A stretch of DNA of 64,000 nt from Phialocephala subalpina (Eukaryota; Ascomycota; Leotiomycetes; Helotiales; Mollisiaceae): positions 732,803 through 796,802 of the forward strand of contig FJOG01000014.1 in the NCBI GenBank assembly GCA_900073065.1, read 5' to 3'. The translations under genes and the position numbers were made by a program. Below the pieces are notes generated by a model. The model was not told the DNA's origin and did not search any database. It saw only the letters and a program-made list of their open reading frames with translations. This document shows positions 46,892 to 58,416 of the stretch, one piece after another; position 1 is the stretch's first letter; each line of letters opens with the position of its first letter.

Positions 46892-47960
46892 ATGTACGAT
46901 AAGGGGGAATATGACTACTGTGTGACTATTGGCGGATTGTCCGATTTCTTTGCTGAAAGATTCCCCGAAATCGTAACAGAGTTGGATGATACTAAGGGCC
47001 TTAGAGATACTCTCCCTGTTATCTAGAAGGCTGTTATATTCGTGCAAGAGCAGCTTGATGCAGCCCGGAAATCATTGGAAGCGAAGGAGTGCGAGCTTGT
47101 CAATGTCCGGACCGAGCTGGAACATTCAAAGACAGAACATGTCGGGGAGGTGAAGAAGCTGAACAGGAAAATTGCTGCGAAGGAGAGAGCGCTGGTGGAG
47201 AAGGATAAAGTATCTACGTTGGCGGGCGAGTCGAACCACAGACGCCAAGAGCTCAAGTCCGAGGTCACCAGAGCCAAATCAGATGCCGATAATTTGAGGC
47301 AAGAGTTGAAGAAAGCTCGCAAGGAGCCAGATAAGGTCAAGGAGCAATGGTCCGGGAAGATCCAGGAGCTTCACGACAAAGTCGCTGCCAAGAACGCCGA
47401 GCTGGTTGTGGAGAAGCAAGCCCACCAATATCTCCAGCTAGACAACAAGGCTACGCTCGAGGATCTCCGCCTCTACAGAGAACAAACCGCTAGTCTCCAA
47501 GCAAAGCTAGAAGCTCAGAAGACTTCTGCAAAGAACGTGGAGAGCATCATCAAGAAAAACGAAGGTCTACAGAAATCTCTGGCAGTGGCTAAGACTAATC
47601 AAAGAATTGAGACCGACAGAATCAATGGTGCTGTATCAAAGGCAACTGCGCCATTGACCGAGAAGATCAACCAGCTGGAGCAACTGCGCAGCTGCGGGAT
47701 ACTGATGCTAAGAAAATCGAGGGATTGTCTCGCTCCAACGAGTCTAAGGCAGCCAAGATTGTTGTTCCGGAGAAAAGCCTCGTTGAGAGTGAAGAAGTTC
47801 AGGATCTGCTCTGGATCAGCTCGAGAAGGAGCGGGTTAAGAAGGAGGTCAAAGGTAGGAGCGAGGGGGAGTTTGAGGCGTTGGGGAAGGAGTTGGGCGAG
47901 GAAAGAGCGGAGTCCAAGCGACTGAATGAGATGCTTGCTCCTTTCGTAGTCGTACAGTAG
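46892..47960 (+). pseudogene. Broken coiled-coil gene, relative of the 48360 gene
   Basis: From ATG 46892 the frame reads MYDKGEYDYCVTIGGLSDFF up to an in-frame TAG at 47024, then continues in the same frame as a strong coiled coil (LVEKDKVSTLAGESNHRRQE, KVKEQWSGKIQELHDKVAAK). The coil shifts frame near 47681-47692 (continuing as QLRDTDAKKIEGLSRSNESK) and again near 47801-47815 (continuing as LDQLEKERVKKEVKGRSEGE), stopping at 47960. So there is one nonsense codon and two apparent frameshifts. The segment EQWSGKIQ...ATLEDLRLYREQTASLQAKL aligns with GQWTTKIQ...ATLEELAGLKGEQSKIAERE in the downstream gene, suggesting a tandem paralogue that decayed. Sequencing error or unusual splicing are alternatives. 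Confidence 0.65.
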
Positions 47961-48359
47961 CCGCAGCTGCTGCATTGAAGACATTGTAACACTAGGTCTG
48001 AGACTAATCATTTTGGCCTGAGACGGTATGGATCAATTTCCAGGTCGTCATTCATGTACAGTACGCATTCAACAAAAGCAGGTCTGTCGTGGTATTCATA
48101 TGTGAACGGTGAACTGGGAAGGTGCGACCGGATTAAATCACCCTTCGGCTCGTCTCGTCAAAGTCCGATTCTTGCACCTCAACCTGACCCGTACAACACG
48201 CTTCACCTTTCCCGCAACCCACATCGAACTCGACCCCATTAATTCTACCCTTCTCTTCTCACTCTTCTCTCTCTCTTCGAGAAATACTCCGTCACGCGCT
48301 GCGAACACCTCCGAACGTACTATCCTTCACTGCATTCCAAGAGCAGCTGGTCAGCCAAA

Positions 48360-50901
48360 ATGGACTGGGTATTTGTCGAAAGGCCGGGATTCAAGGCTGC
48401 GGAGGATCTGTTGGATGCTAAGTTGAGACGTCAGGGCATTACATTTACTCCTCAAGCTCTTCAAACACTGGTAGAGTTCAGTCAGAAGGTGCAGTTGACA
48501 TTTGACGCGGATTGCCGCAGAATCGACGCGCAGACAGGCTTCACTCAGTTGCTAGAGAAGGCATCCAAGGCAGCATCCGCAAAGGCCAACTTTGCACTTG
48601 CGACTACGGAGGTGGCAATCTGGTACCACTTCCTCGAATTTGTCCAGCAGTGGAGAGTTGCAGCATGCAAAACCTACTACGGTGCCGATGTAGCCGGTGT
48701 GTATACCCAGGAGAAGCACGAGGATCCTTCTGCAACTGGGAATGCAGCACAAGACATGGCTGGTCCGTACAAGAACGTGTACTCTGTCACTCCAGATATG
48801 CTGGAAGGCTCGAGACAGATTCGAATGAAGGTAGTAGCACATGACAAGGACAAAAAAGGAATGTCGATCAATCTTACGGAAGCTGCTCACCTCCATCAAC
48901 TCTATCTCAGCGTCGAGGAAAAGGACAAAGTGGACAAGAAGAAAGACCCAACACACCCGCAAATTACTGCAATGGAGAAAATCACGCGTGCCGCGGCATC
49001 TCGCAGCCCGAACAAGGTACGGCTAGACTCGGAAGAAGTGTGTTGCCTCGCGAAGCTCCTCAATTCGAAGACTTTACTCCGATGGGGTGAGAAGGCAACC
49101 GTACCAACTGGCAAACAGAAGGAAACGAAAACCCAACCACCGACGACTGAGACCCGCACAAACGCCTCTAAGAACAACAAAGGACAGCCAACGTCTTTAG
49201 GCCTAAAAGATGAGAACAAGGGCGTGAAAGGACCCTCAGTCAAGAACCCTTTACGTGCGGACCACCAACAGACCAAGAAATACCAACCGCCGACCCTCGA
49301 CCCGAAGATTGGGAACGAAGCAATTGCTACTGACGACAGACTGAAGGCCATGGTGACCATAGTCAGCCCGAATATCGTGCCAAGTATCCTCCAGACTACA
49401 CCGTCCCCTATCATCACTCGTTGGTTGGCTCCTCTGGAGGCGGCAATGCAAGGCATTGATGAGAAGTGCGGCAAAATTGAGGAGTTAGCCAAGAGACTTG
49501 ATAAGAGGGCGCTAGATCTCGAACACGGGTACGAGGAAGAGCTCGAACAAGAGCGAGATGCATATGCCGAGCTGGAACAGGAGACCCAAGAAAAGATCGC
49601 CAAGCTTGAATTCGAACTAAGCGCCGCCAATGACCAAATTAACAAGAAGTCTACGGTAGATGAGAAGAGATACGAAGAGCTACTCCAAGCTGAGAGGGAT
49701 TCCTATTTGAAGCTCAAGAAGGAGACGGAAGAGAAGCTGGGAAAACTTGAGTCGGAATTACAGACCACAAACTCCAAAATCGAAAAGGTCAAGACGAATC
49801 ATGTCAAACGTGAAGGGCAATGGACGACTAAGATTCAGACCAGCACTAATGAAACTGCTATGTGGAAGGATAAGTTCGAACGGGAAGTTGGTAGACACGA
49901 TATCCTAAAGCTCGACTTCGAGGCTACCTTGGAAGAATTGGCAGGTCTGAAGGGAGAACAATCGAAGATTGCTGAACGAGAAGCCAAGTGCGCTGCACTC
50001 GAGAATGAGCTAGCGGTTCTCAGGTAGGCCCCTTTCCATAGAGTGACCCCAGTTCCTAGAAGTTTTGGGGGTTGGTGTTTTCAAAGTCTCGCAGCTTCAA
50101 GAACCGCATAATGGGTACTAATACTCAAGTCCTCGACAGGTCGAGCAGAACAAATCCTCAACTCGAAAAGGCAAACATCGCCAAAGCTGTCCGGGATGCA
50201 ACTGCAGACACACAAGCCGAGCTTGAAAAGGTGCAAGCTAGCATGGCCAAGTTGCAGGCCGAATTGCAAGAGAGACAAGCCGTAGTCGTTGATCTGATAA
50301 AGCATTCGGAACAACGCGAGGCGATTTTCAACGAGGAAAATGCTAAGACGCAAGTTGGTATGGCGAGCCTTCAAGCTAAGCTTCAAGAGAAGCAGAAGGA
50401 ACTCGCCAATCAGATCCAACATGCAGACCAATGTGAAGGCGCTGTCATCCAGAAGCAGGCTACACTTGACAAGCAGGTCCAGCATTCCAACGACTGCGAA
50501 TCCAATATCAAGGAAAAAGATGCCAAGATCGCAGAGTTGCAGAAGAGTCTCATTGCGACGGACCAAATGCACGTGAAGGCAATGTTGAATCTCAAGGAAG
50601 CACGCCGCGAGACCAGCCCAGATCCAACTATTGTCCGAGCTCTTGATGAAGAACGTAGTAAGTAACTTGAATTTCCCAGGCGCAATATTCAGTATTCTTG
50701 ACTTGCGTATTTCTCCTTATATACTAAGCACAGCGTGTTGTGATTTCCTTCGCTCCATCCCCCCAAAGTCATCTTAAAATGAGAAAATACTGGCTCACTG
50801 ATCTTCTAGTGGCGTGCACACATCTGAAGGATCAGTTGACTTCAGCTGCCAATGCGCTGAAAGCACTCGCATTGCAGTTGGAAACAGAAGGAGGACTTTG
50901 A
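48360..50901 (+). CDS. Long coiled-coil protein of unknown function
   Basis: Three exons, 48360-50023, 50095-50657 and 50810-50901; 772 residues, phases 2 and 1. The first ~250 residues look globular (MDWVFVERPGFKAAEDLLDA; FALATTEVAIWYHFLEFVQQ), followed by a polar linker (GKQKETKTQPPTTETRTNAS). From about residue 365 to 720 the sequence is continuous heptad-type coiled coil (ELEQERDAYAELEQETQEKI, KVQASMAKLQAELQERQ). No membrane segment or known motif. Such proteins usually serve as scaffolds or tethers; no function can be stated. A broken relative lies immediately upstream. Start: first ATG of the frame. Confidence 0.75.
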
Positions 50902-51372
50902 TCGAGATATGTAGTATATTTGCTCTGGGCAAGGAAGAATCGGGATTTTATTAAATGTATGTGGAATTTGCAGGACTTGCAATATGGCCGGTATAGTTCT
51001 CGGAATTGCAGGCATGGATGGATGAATGTTCATCTCCAATATTTCTCTCTTATCTCTTTAATAGTTGAGCATTTGCAGCCTTGCTAGGTGCTGCTGTATT
51101 TAATTGAAGCTTGGGGCGGGCAAAGCGTATGGCTTAGGCGGAGCAATAACAGAAATTTAGTCTGCTGTTTTCTCTGCATCAAGGCACCCGGGACAACACG
51201 AGCAAGATATTTTGGCATATGCTTTTAGCCTTTCATTACCGCATGTATTACGTCCCTGAACTCTTCGGCCACGAAAGCCCTGCAGCACAAATGACAAAGC
51301 AACCAAGGAAGACAAGATACATGGATATCATCTCTATGAACAGCAGAGCAACTTTTGAGACTTCTCTCAGCC
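50902..51372. other. Intergenic, nothing seen
   Basis: About 470 bp between convergent gene ends; presumably 3' untranslated sequence on both sides. Confidence 0.5.
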
Positions 51373-52594
51373 CTACTTTTGCAAAGGCTCACCGTTCTCC
51401 GCGATCAAAGACTCCTCTGTCCTGATAGGACCCTCACCCACAGAAGTCAAAATGACTCTGCTCACACCTTCCTTTAGGACCTGGACAGCTCTTGCATCCA
51501 CCTCGCCAATATCTTGGACCTTAATTTCCCGGCCATGCCATCCCTCGAGACTGCCTAATGCTCCCTTCAATACACCGGCCACTACATCTGCGTTCTCTTC
51601 CTCGAAATAGATGACCGCGTTTGGTCCAGCATCGAATGTGTATGCAGCGATGATCTTTCCGGCTTTCTTGTTGATGTCTTCAACTACGCGAATAGCTGCT
51701 CGACTGACATCGTTGAGGTAGAATATTGGTGGATAGGTATCGAGACATGTGCTGTGGAAGGAGTTTGACTCCATCATCGTGACCTTGCCAAACGTCGCGA
51801 AATCCTTCTCCTTGATCGCCTTCTCCATCAGCTCCATATGTTTAGGCACCACGATCTCGGCTCTGCGTTGGAACAGCTCGGATGTTGCAACAGTGATTTG
51901 CATGCCAGACGTACTGCTAACACCCTTCTTCTCTGCAGACACCACTAAGATGAGAGCTCGCATAGTAGGCCAGTGTGAAGCAGGAGCTACTTCCACAGCA
52001 ACACTGTCAGAGCCGTCCGCCTTGCTTCCCATCTGCCATGCCACATAGCCACCGAAAAGTGATCTGCATGCACTACCGCTTCCTTGTCTTGCAATTCGTG
52101 AAAGATCTGTCGGGGAGGAGGGGAGCTCGTAGAGATTTGCAATGGCGCGGACCAGGGCTGCGAATCCAGCGGCAGAAGATGCGAGACCTGCTGCTGTGGG
52201 AAAGTTGTTCTCGGAGACGATGCGGAGAGGGAGAGTTGAGAGTTTTGGTAGTGAGGGGTCTGCGGCCTCGAGAGAGGATCGGAGAGCCCGTAGTTCGCGG
52301 AAACAGGCTTGGGTTCGGGCGCCTGTCACATCTTGAGGAGAGGAGTTGAGGAGAAGGGTGTCTTCGTTGTTGAAGGAGGTGGAGCATGCTGCTGTGGTGT
52401 GTGTTCGTAGGTCTGCTTGGGAGAGGGTGACGGAAACGGAGGAATTGGTTGGGAGATTCAGTTTGGGATCTCGTTTTCCCCAGTATCTGAACCTGTCAGT
52501 GGGATATTTGAGTGCGGGGGAGGGGTTCTGACTTGACAACTGCAATGTTAACTGGAGCAGTCGTGCTTGCTTGGTAGATCTTCTTGTCCGCCAT
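51373..52594 (-). CDS. MVD1: Diphosphomevalonate decarboxylase
   Basis: Two exons (minus), 52533-52594 and 51373-52486, 46-nt intron in phase 2; 391 residues. Exon 1 encodes MADKKIYQASTTAPVNIAVV and the splice restores the conserved KYWGKRDPKLNLPTNSSVSV. The GHMP-kinase ATP loop is FPTAAGLASSAAGFAALV (about 115-132) and the catalytic region contains AYTFDAGPNAVIYFEEEN. It converts mevalonate-5-diphosphate to isopentenyl diphosphate with ATP, feeding sterol and isoprenoid synthesis. Divergent from the heme lyase gene, with only 255 bp between start codons. Confidence 0.97.
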
Positions 52595-52849
52595 TTTGAG
52601 AACTATTCTTGCTGTCGAGAGGAAGAAGAATCCTGGGACAGCAATTGAAACTCAACGAAGCCCCAATTGTAGAGAGTGCTGTTTTGTTTTGTGGTCTCGA
52701 ACAACAAATTAGGAGTCGAAGGCGGTGTACAAGGGCCCATTTAAAATTGCCCAATCGTAAGACCAACAATTTCAGGGACCAAAATTATTCTGCATGGAAG
52801 CATCATTAAGCTCGAAAGCGTAACTCACTTACAACTCACCGAAGGCACA

Positions 52850-53699
52850 ATGGCGAAAGACACAGAAGCTGCCCCAGAAGTATGCCCAGTCGACCATGCT
52901 ACTCGAGAAGCATGGCTCAAAAGCAATAAATCTAGGCCCGCTGTCTTCCCCAGCGCAACCCAAGAAGCCGCTCAAGCAAGTCAAGGAAACAGCTGCGATT
53001 CTAGCACGATTGACCAGTCACCTCCTCCTTCAAAAGGGTTCTTCTCGAAATTTACAAGTCTGCAAGCTCCGTCAGATACGCCGAAGACATTGGGCGTCGA
53101 ACGAGAGATTTCCACCATCCCGAGAGCTTCCCCGGTAAATAATGATGAGGGGGGCAAGCCAGCAAATAGTGAGAAAGAAAGTGGCGTTAGCACGAGTGGC
53201 AACTGGATATACCCTTCAGAGAAGATGTTCTTTGACGCGATGAAGAGGAAGGGACATAGTAGTCAGGCCGAGGATATGAAAACTATTGTGCCGATTCACA
53301 ATGCTGTGAATGAAAGGGCTTGGAAGGAAATCAAGGAATGGGAACGGCCTTGGGGAAGTGAGCAGAAGTATGTTTTCGCAGAGTTTGAAGCTTCATTTAG
53401 GCATCATGAGCTAACCATGTGGCAGATGCGGCGGACCCAAACTCCATTCCTTCCTCGGACTTTCCACTACACTTAGCCCCAAAGCGAGGTTCAATACTTT
53501 ATTGGGATACACACGTCCCTTCGACAGGCACGACTGGGTCGTGGACAGATGTGGAACGAGAGTAGAATACATTATTGACTTCTACGCTGGAAAGGATGAA
53601 GGTAAGGGCAAACTGAACTTCTTCCTGGATGTACGACCAAAGTTGAATACCTGGGAGGGATGGAAGATGCGAGGGGCAAAATTCGTTGGCCTTGTATGA
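52850..53699 (+). CDS. CYC3: Cytochrome c heme lyase (holocytochrome c synthase)
   Basis: Two exons, 52850-53367 and 53426-53699, 58-nt intron, phase 2; 263 residues. The N-terminal CPVDH (Cys12-Pro13-Val14) is the heme-regulatory motif of the family. Conserved blocks: NWIYPSEKMFFDAMKRKGH, VPIHNAVNERAWKEIKEWE, and after the splice KCGGPKLHSFLGLS, then YTRPFDRHDWVVDRCGTRVE and a C-terminal FFLDVRPKLNTWEGWKMR. The enzyme attaches heme covalently to apocytochrome c in the mitochondrial intermembrane space. CYC3 and CYT2 (cytochrome c versus c1) are related and cannot be separated here with certainty. Confidence 0.94.
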
Positions 53700-54236
53700 T
53701 GTAGCGAGGAGCATATGGTGTTGGCAGGATCTGGATTTGAGGAACATCTCCGCTTCGACGGAATCGCATATGAATGGTGTTATTGTGTAATTGTATCCTG
53801 ATGTTACGCAGTGTATATGGAAGGCTACGATGACTTTGTCTACTCACTGTTAGTAATAGTCCTATCGCTCCTCCTATCGTGCAGAATAAGCGGCGTAGAG
53901 GCTTTCAATGTCATGCACTTTCTGGGAATTTGGAAAGGAAACTGGAGTCGAATTCGAGCAAGCTGTAATGAGTAGTTGGGGAGATTATGCTACTGATTGT
54001 GTTTGACCTCTCGGCTGTTGTATTCCTAAGTCATGACAAATGTCCCTATCTTCCTGGACCTTTGGCATGTCGCTTGTCTGAATATTGCAAGCACCCCTCC
54101 TTGATTAGGTTTATGTCTTGAAGTTTGGAGATGCAAAGCATGAGCTTGAAGCGTGTAGAATCACCACACGCAAGACAGAATCGAGGGTGTCTTCGAAACA
54201 AGGCTTCTGACTGTCTCTGTTGGACTTAATAATAAC
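53700..54236. other. Intergenic, nothing seen
   Basis: About 540 bp between convergent genes; no coding or RNA signal recognised. Confidence 0.5.
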
Positions 54237-56065
54237 CTAATATTTGTCTCTGGGTCCTGTGTCCTCACTAGGATCTGGCCTTGTGATCCTCGTTCCTGAA
54301 TGTGTCTCCAAAGCAGACGTTTCCAAGTCCCAGCCAAACTTTTTCAAGTGTTGTAGAATATCGAAAGAAGACACACGGACTTCATTCAAAGTTCGCTGCA
54401 GAGCAGCTAGAACTGTCTCGTCCTTTTTTCTACCATATTTTGCGTAATATAGAGCGAACATCCCTGTTGGAGATTGTCAGTTAGTAAATCGTTTTCACAC
54501 TTTTCAGTTGAATGAATTCGCATGTCGCAGCAATAATAGAGGGGTATTCTCGGGCAGCCAAGACAGAGCAACTCTTGGGGATAGGACCGAAGGGGATAGC
54601 TTTCTAATGAAACAATACTTACAAGCATGAAGCTCAGACGTAGGTTCCACGCCATCTTCCAGTACTATTAAGAATGTTTTGCTTGGCTCATCGTACCAGA
54701 TGATATAGTTAACCCTGCCGAAGATTTCTAACAATCGTCCAAAGTCTTGGGTCTGTCCATAGCTGCCCGTGACTCGATTCCTGCCACCGAAGCTTTTCAA
54801 CAAAGTCTGAAGGCTAACTCCAATCCTGCAATATCCAAGGACTTTACCACCCCATCGCAGAACACCATCTCTTTCGAAAACACGCTCTTGGAGGCGAACA
54901 CCATCCGGAGTTGGTCCATTTATCTTCTCAAGAGCTGATTTCCTTTTCAAGTGGCTATGTCCTGCTTCTTCGACACGGTCTAGTACCGCTGACAATGCGA
55001 GATTCGCTCTTTGTCTGTTGAGAGTTCGCATACACACTGCACGAACCGCAAGATAGTTCGTGCCCAAATGTATAGCTAACAGGAAGGTCAATGCTGTCCA
55101 TGTAGCCCATTTCGATGAGATATGGGAGACGACGACACTTCCAGCTAGCATGCCCATTAGGGAGATGATAGTCTCTTGACTTGAGTCTTTCTGCCTCACT
55201 TCAGTAACTGCTCATTGAGACCAAGAAGATCACTTACAGCATTTAACTCCCCGAGATTGCCCTGAGTAGCGAAATGTGCACTCAACGATGCCTTTGAGCT
55301 CCCAGCTGCTACACCGCATAAAGACCGCAGCACACTCGATAGACTCAACAACCCAACTCTCGACGCTTTCGGTAAAGCAGGAGACAAGCAATCGAGAACC
55401 ATGGCGGCATCATTGAAAATGTCAGCTGCTAGTCGATACATCTTGCATTCAGGTTCGAGCGAAGTGCCGAGTCTATGGGCGAAGAGAATAGTGGCGATTC
55501 TGCCCATGCTTTCTTGTAGGACGGAGAGGAGGAGTGCGGCTGTTGGTGATGCACCTGAGTCTCCGACCCCGATTCCTGGCAATGTCGGACATTAGAGAAA
55601 TAAATCTGGAGGTTCATATACGTACCTTCAAGTACCGCTCTTGATGATAGCATGCCCGCAATAGAGCTTGAGAAAGCTTGCAAGGAATCCTACGCTGTTC
55701 AGCCTAAGTCCTGCGAGATCTCTCAATGTCAAAGATTCTCACATAAACCTGATATCTATTGATTGTGTTAGTAAAATGTATGAATGCTAAGTGCATTCCA
55801 CTCACTCCAGGTAGTCACTCGTGACACTGTGCGGATAGCCGGCCGGGAGGAAAGCACTTAAGATACTTCTCGCATAGCTATTCGAATTCCGAGGGATCTA
55901 TGATCATATCAACTCAAGCCCTCAGCAATTGACTAGGTTCTCACTTACAACTACGTCGATTCTGCTTCCATTCTCGCCTGACGTGATATACGTTGCCACA
56001 ATATTGTTTGCCTGGTCCGTCTCGGTGATCTCGATATGCTCATCCATAATGGGCTTCTGAGCCAT
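54237..56065 (-). CDS. RUS family (DUF647) membrane protein
   Basis: Seven exons (minus): 55949-56065, 55806-55897, 55743-55755, 55626-55689, 55238-55575, 54623-55190, 54237-54463; 472 residues, phases consistent. Exon 3 is only 13 nt. The DUF647/RUS core reads IGVGDSGASPTAALLLSVLQ, YRLAADIFNDAAMVLDCLSP, CGVAAGSSKASLSAHFATQG, KDSSQETIISLMGMLAGS and TFLLAIHLGTNYLAVRAV. Plant RUS1/RUS2 (root UVB sensitive) act in early seedling development and UV-B/vitamin B6 responses; human RUSF1 (C16orf58) is a relative. The fungal role is unknown. Several hydrophobic helices suggest an organellar membrane protein. The last intron (159 nt) is the longest. Confidence 0.9.
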
Positions 56066-56726
56066 GACGAGATGCTATTGTGATGGGTTTCCTATTTCTG
56101 ACGACGAATTATGAGCGGTAAGCTATAGACGTGTTTTAGGTCGAGTTTGGTCAGTCCGTGTTGAATGTTGGAGGAAGCTACGTTTCGTTTTCTGAAGTGA
56201 AGCGAGAATCTACCTTTTTGATTAATCTTCTATAGCTATAGCCATTAAGTTTGACGTACAGCAAATCAAAGGGCCGCTTTGCACGCCTCCTAGGTGTTTA
56301 GGATCACTCTTTTCAGCAATAAGATTGCAGATATTACAGGCGAAGACTTATGTATGATCACGTGCAAGGCTCAAAGGAAGTTCAAAGTTCTAGGTGAAGC
56401 TGGGATATTGATTGCTAGTATTCATACGCCGGAGTGAAGTCCACCATGTTCAGAATGAAAGCCACAACACCTCAAAATGCTGATAATCCCCGCAACGCAA
56501 CCATTTCGTCCCACCCATCCTCTCTTCCTACCCAATTCATGCCGGTATCGTGCGCCTCATGAAAGCAATTGGACCTCTCTTGACCGGCCCTTCTTCATAC
56601 ATGCCACGGGAGCAAGTCCTCAGCATCCCATAGCCTTCAGCAGTAAAGCAATTCGCGTTCTCGTGGGGTATCATTGCCTTTTCGTCTATATTTTGTACAA
56701 AAATCTCTGATCTATCTTCGTAGCAT
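56066..56726. other. Intergenic, nothing seen
   Basis: About 660 bp holding the RUS-gene promoter and the Kgd4 3' end. Short frames only. Confidence 0.5.
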
Positions 56727-57131
56727 TCAGCAGACCAATGTCGCTCCTCCAGTCTCAATTGCATCGATTTCGGACAGGTCAATGGGCTGGCGTCTGAATC
56801 GTGCGGGCAGCTCGTTGCGGTCGAAGTATTCGCCCTTGGCCGGAGTAACGGAACCCAGAGAGTGCCCCGAAGCAGAGCCTAGGCTTCCGTCTGCGCTTGC
56901 GTGCGTTCGCCCGAGAGGACCATGTTGTTGTGCCTTTTGTCTGTAGGAGGAGAAGGATGCGGAGGATTTTTGGGTGAAATCGGCTGGGAGTTCGTGGGTG
57001 GGAGAAGCTGGATGAGCGTGTGGGGTGTGATCCACGGAAGCTTAGGAAATATTAGAATCTATCTGCCAAAGTTTCAGAGTAGCGATTGAGGCCATACCTG
57101 GGATTGACCGCTTTCCAATGAACTTGATCAT
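56727..57131 (-). CDS. KGD4: Alpha-ketoglutarate dehydrogenase subunit Kgd4 (Ymr31/MRPS36)
   Basis: Two exons (minus), 57098-57131 and 56727-57040, 57-nt intron, phase 1; 115 residues. The tiny first exon encodes MIKFIGKRSIP, a known start pattern of Ymr31/Kgd4. The C-terminus ELPARFRRQPIDLSEIDAIE followed by GG is the diagnostic family end. Kgd4 links the E3 subunit to the E1-E2 core of mitochondrial 2-oxoglutarate dehydrogenase; it was earlier listed as a mitoribosomal protein (MRPS36/YmS31). The middle is low-complexity (Ser/His/Gly). The correct start lies in a different frame from the longest local open frame, which is why simple ORF calling misses it. Confidence 0.88.
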
Positions 57132-58416
57132 CGGGACTCGCTCTGCATGTGCTGCCGAGGCGTAGCGAAGAGCTTTGGTTGCGAACATCGTGAATGTGAA
57201 GTCTGCCCGAACTCTGGATTGCGGTGAAGCTGGCTGCGATGAGCGACTGCTGGGCAGGGCGACAATGGGATCGAGAGAAGTCGTTGTGGTTGCGCAATGA
57301 TCGGAATAGAAAGTGGTGGGAGGTCGTCTAAATATCTTTGAGCTACCTGCTGTACTAGTGGCTTACAAAATGGGGGAAACCTAACCTCGCACCCCGAACC
57401 CGGACTCCGTTCTGCAAGTACAACAAGAGAAAAGGATGAGCTGGCACTGCGAATATCGGATGTCTCCAGATTTACTTGTTGACGAAATCCTTCGTCGGAG
57501 TTTCACAATACTTGATAGGGTGAGTGGAACTACATTGTATTGCTTTTTTTTAACCTTTTCCAGGCAGGAGATAGCGAGCTCTGCATGCAGAAAAAGTCAG
57601 TCGATTGTGATGCACGAGGGTGAGATTCGGCGTCTCCCGAACTGCGACTTGCGGAGAGCAGAAAATTTCTGGGGATTGCAGATTTTCTCAATCCTTGATT
57701 CGCTATGCTGAACCTTTCCGCCCCATGGTTCATGCAGAAAAGGTCGAGAGCACATGTGAAGCACGGAAGTCTTTCCCCTTCGTGCGAGCAAGGCTTTACA
57801 AGTCGCTGCACCTGCCCGAATTCTCCCCACGGCCGTACCAATTAGTATTGAAAATAATCGAGAAGGACTTGGCTTCGCTTTGCCAAACGTGGGGAGGACA
57901 GTTTCGATCGCAATGTCTCGAGACAGGTGGGACAATCACCCCTCTCAATTGCCCCAAAATCACTCGTCTTGCCTGGTTTTCCTTTATGCCGAAATAGTTT
58001 CACAGTGTTACGTTCCTTGGGTAAGATCACCAGACTATTCAAAAGTGGTGCTTGAAGGTTGACATGGCCCTGAGGGATTAATAAATCCCATTATCAAAAC
58101 GGGCATGAGTGAGTTTGTGAATTTTGAGCTTGCTTGATCATGTCTATTCAATGATTGGTCGTGCGTGTTCGCATTTCAGTTCACGAATTTCAGATAAAGA
58201 TGGCTTGAGAAATGTCCATTTGGTGCTTCCAATATAGAGCAAGACAAAGTTCGTTCTCATCCTGAAGCGTCAAATGCCCTTAGTACGCCCACCCTTCATA
58301 GAATCAGCAACCTAGCAGAAAAGCTTTTGTGTGAATATCTCAAGCACAACCACTGCACACTATACCAACATCCGTCCATTCCACGTAGAAGTTCTCCCAA
58401 GAGGCTTGCGCTTCGC
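57132..58416. other. 1.3-kb intergenic, nothing supported
   Basis: Only overlapping frames of 60-125 codons with no domain or splice continuation. Contains the Kgd4 promoter and the HsbA-like 3' end. Confidence 0.5.

Noticed and set aside
48902..49638. 247-codon frame antisense to the 772-aa coiled-coil gene
   Set aside because: It is the Ser-rich antisense shadow of Glu/Lys/Leu-rich coiled-coil codons, not a separate gene.
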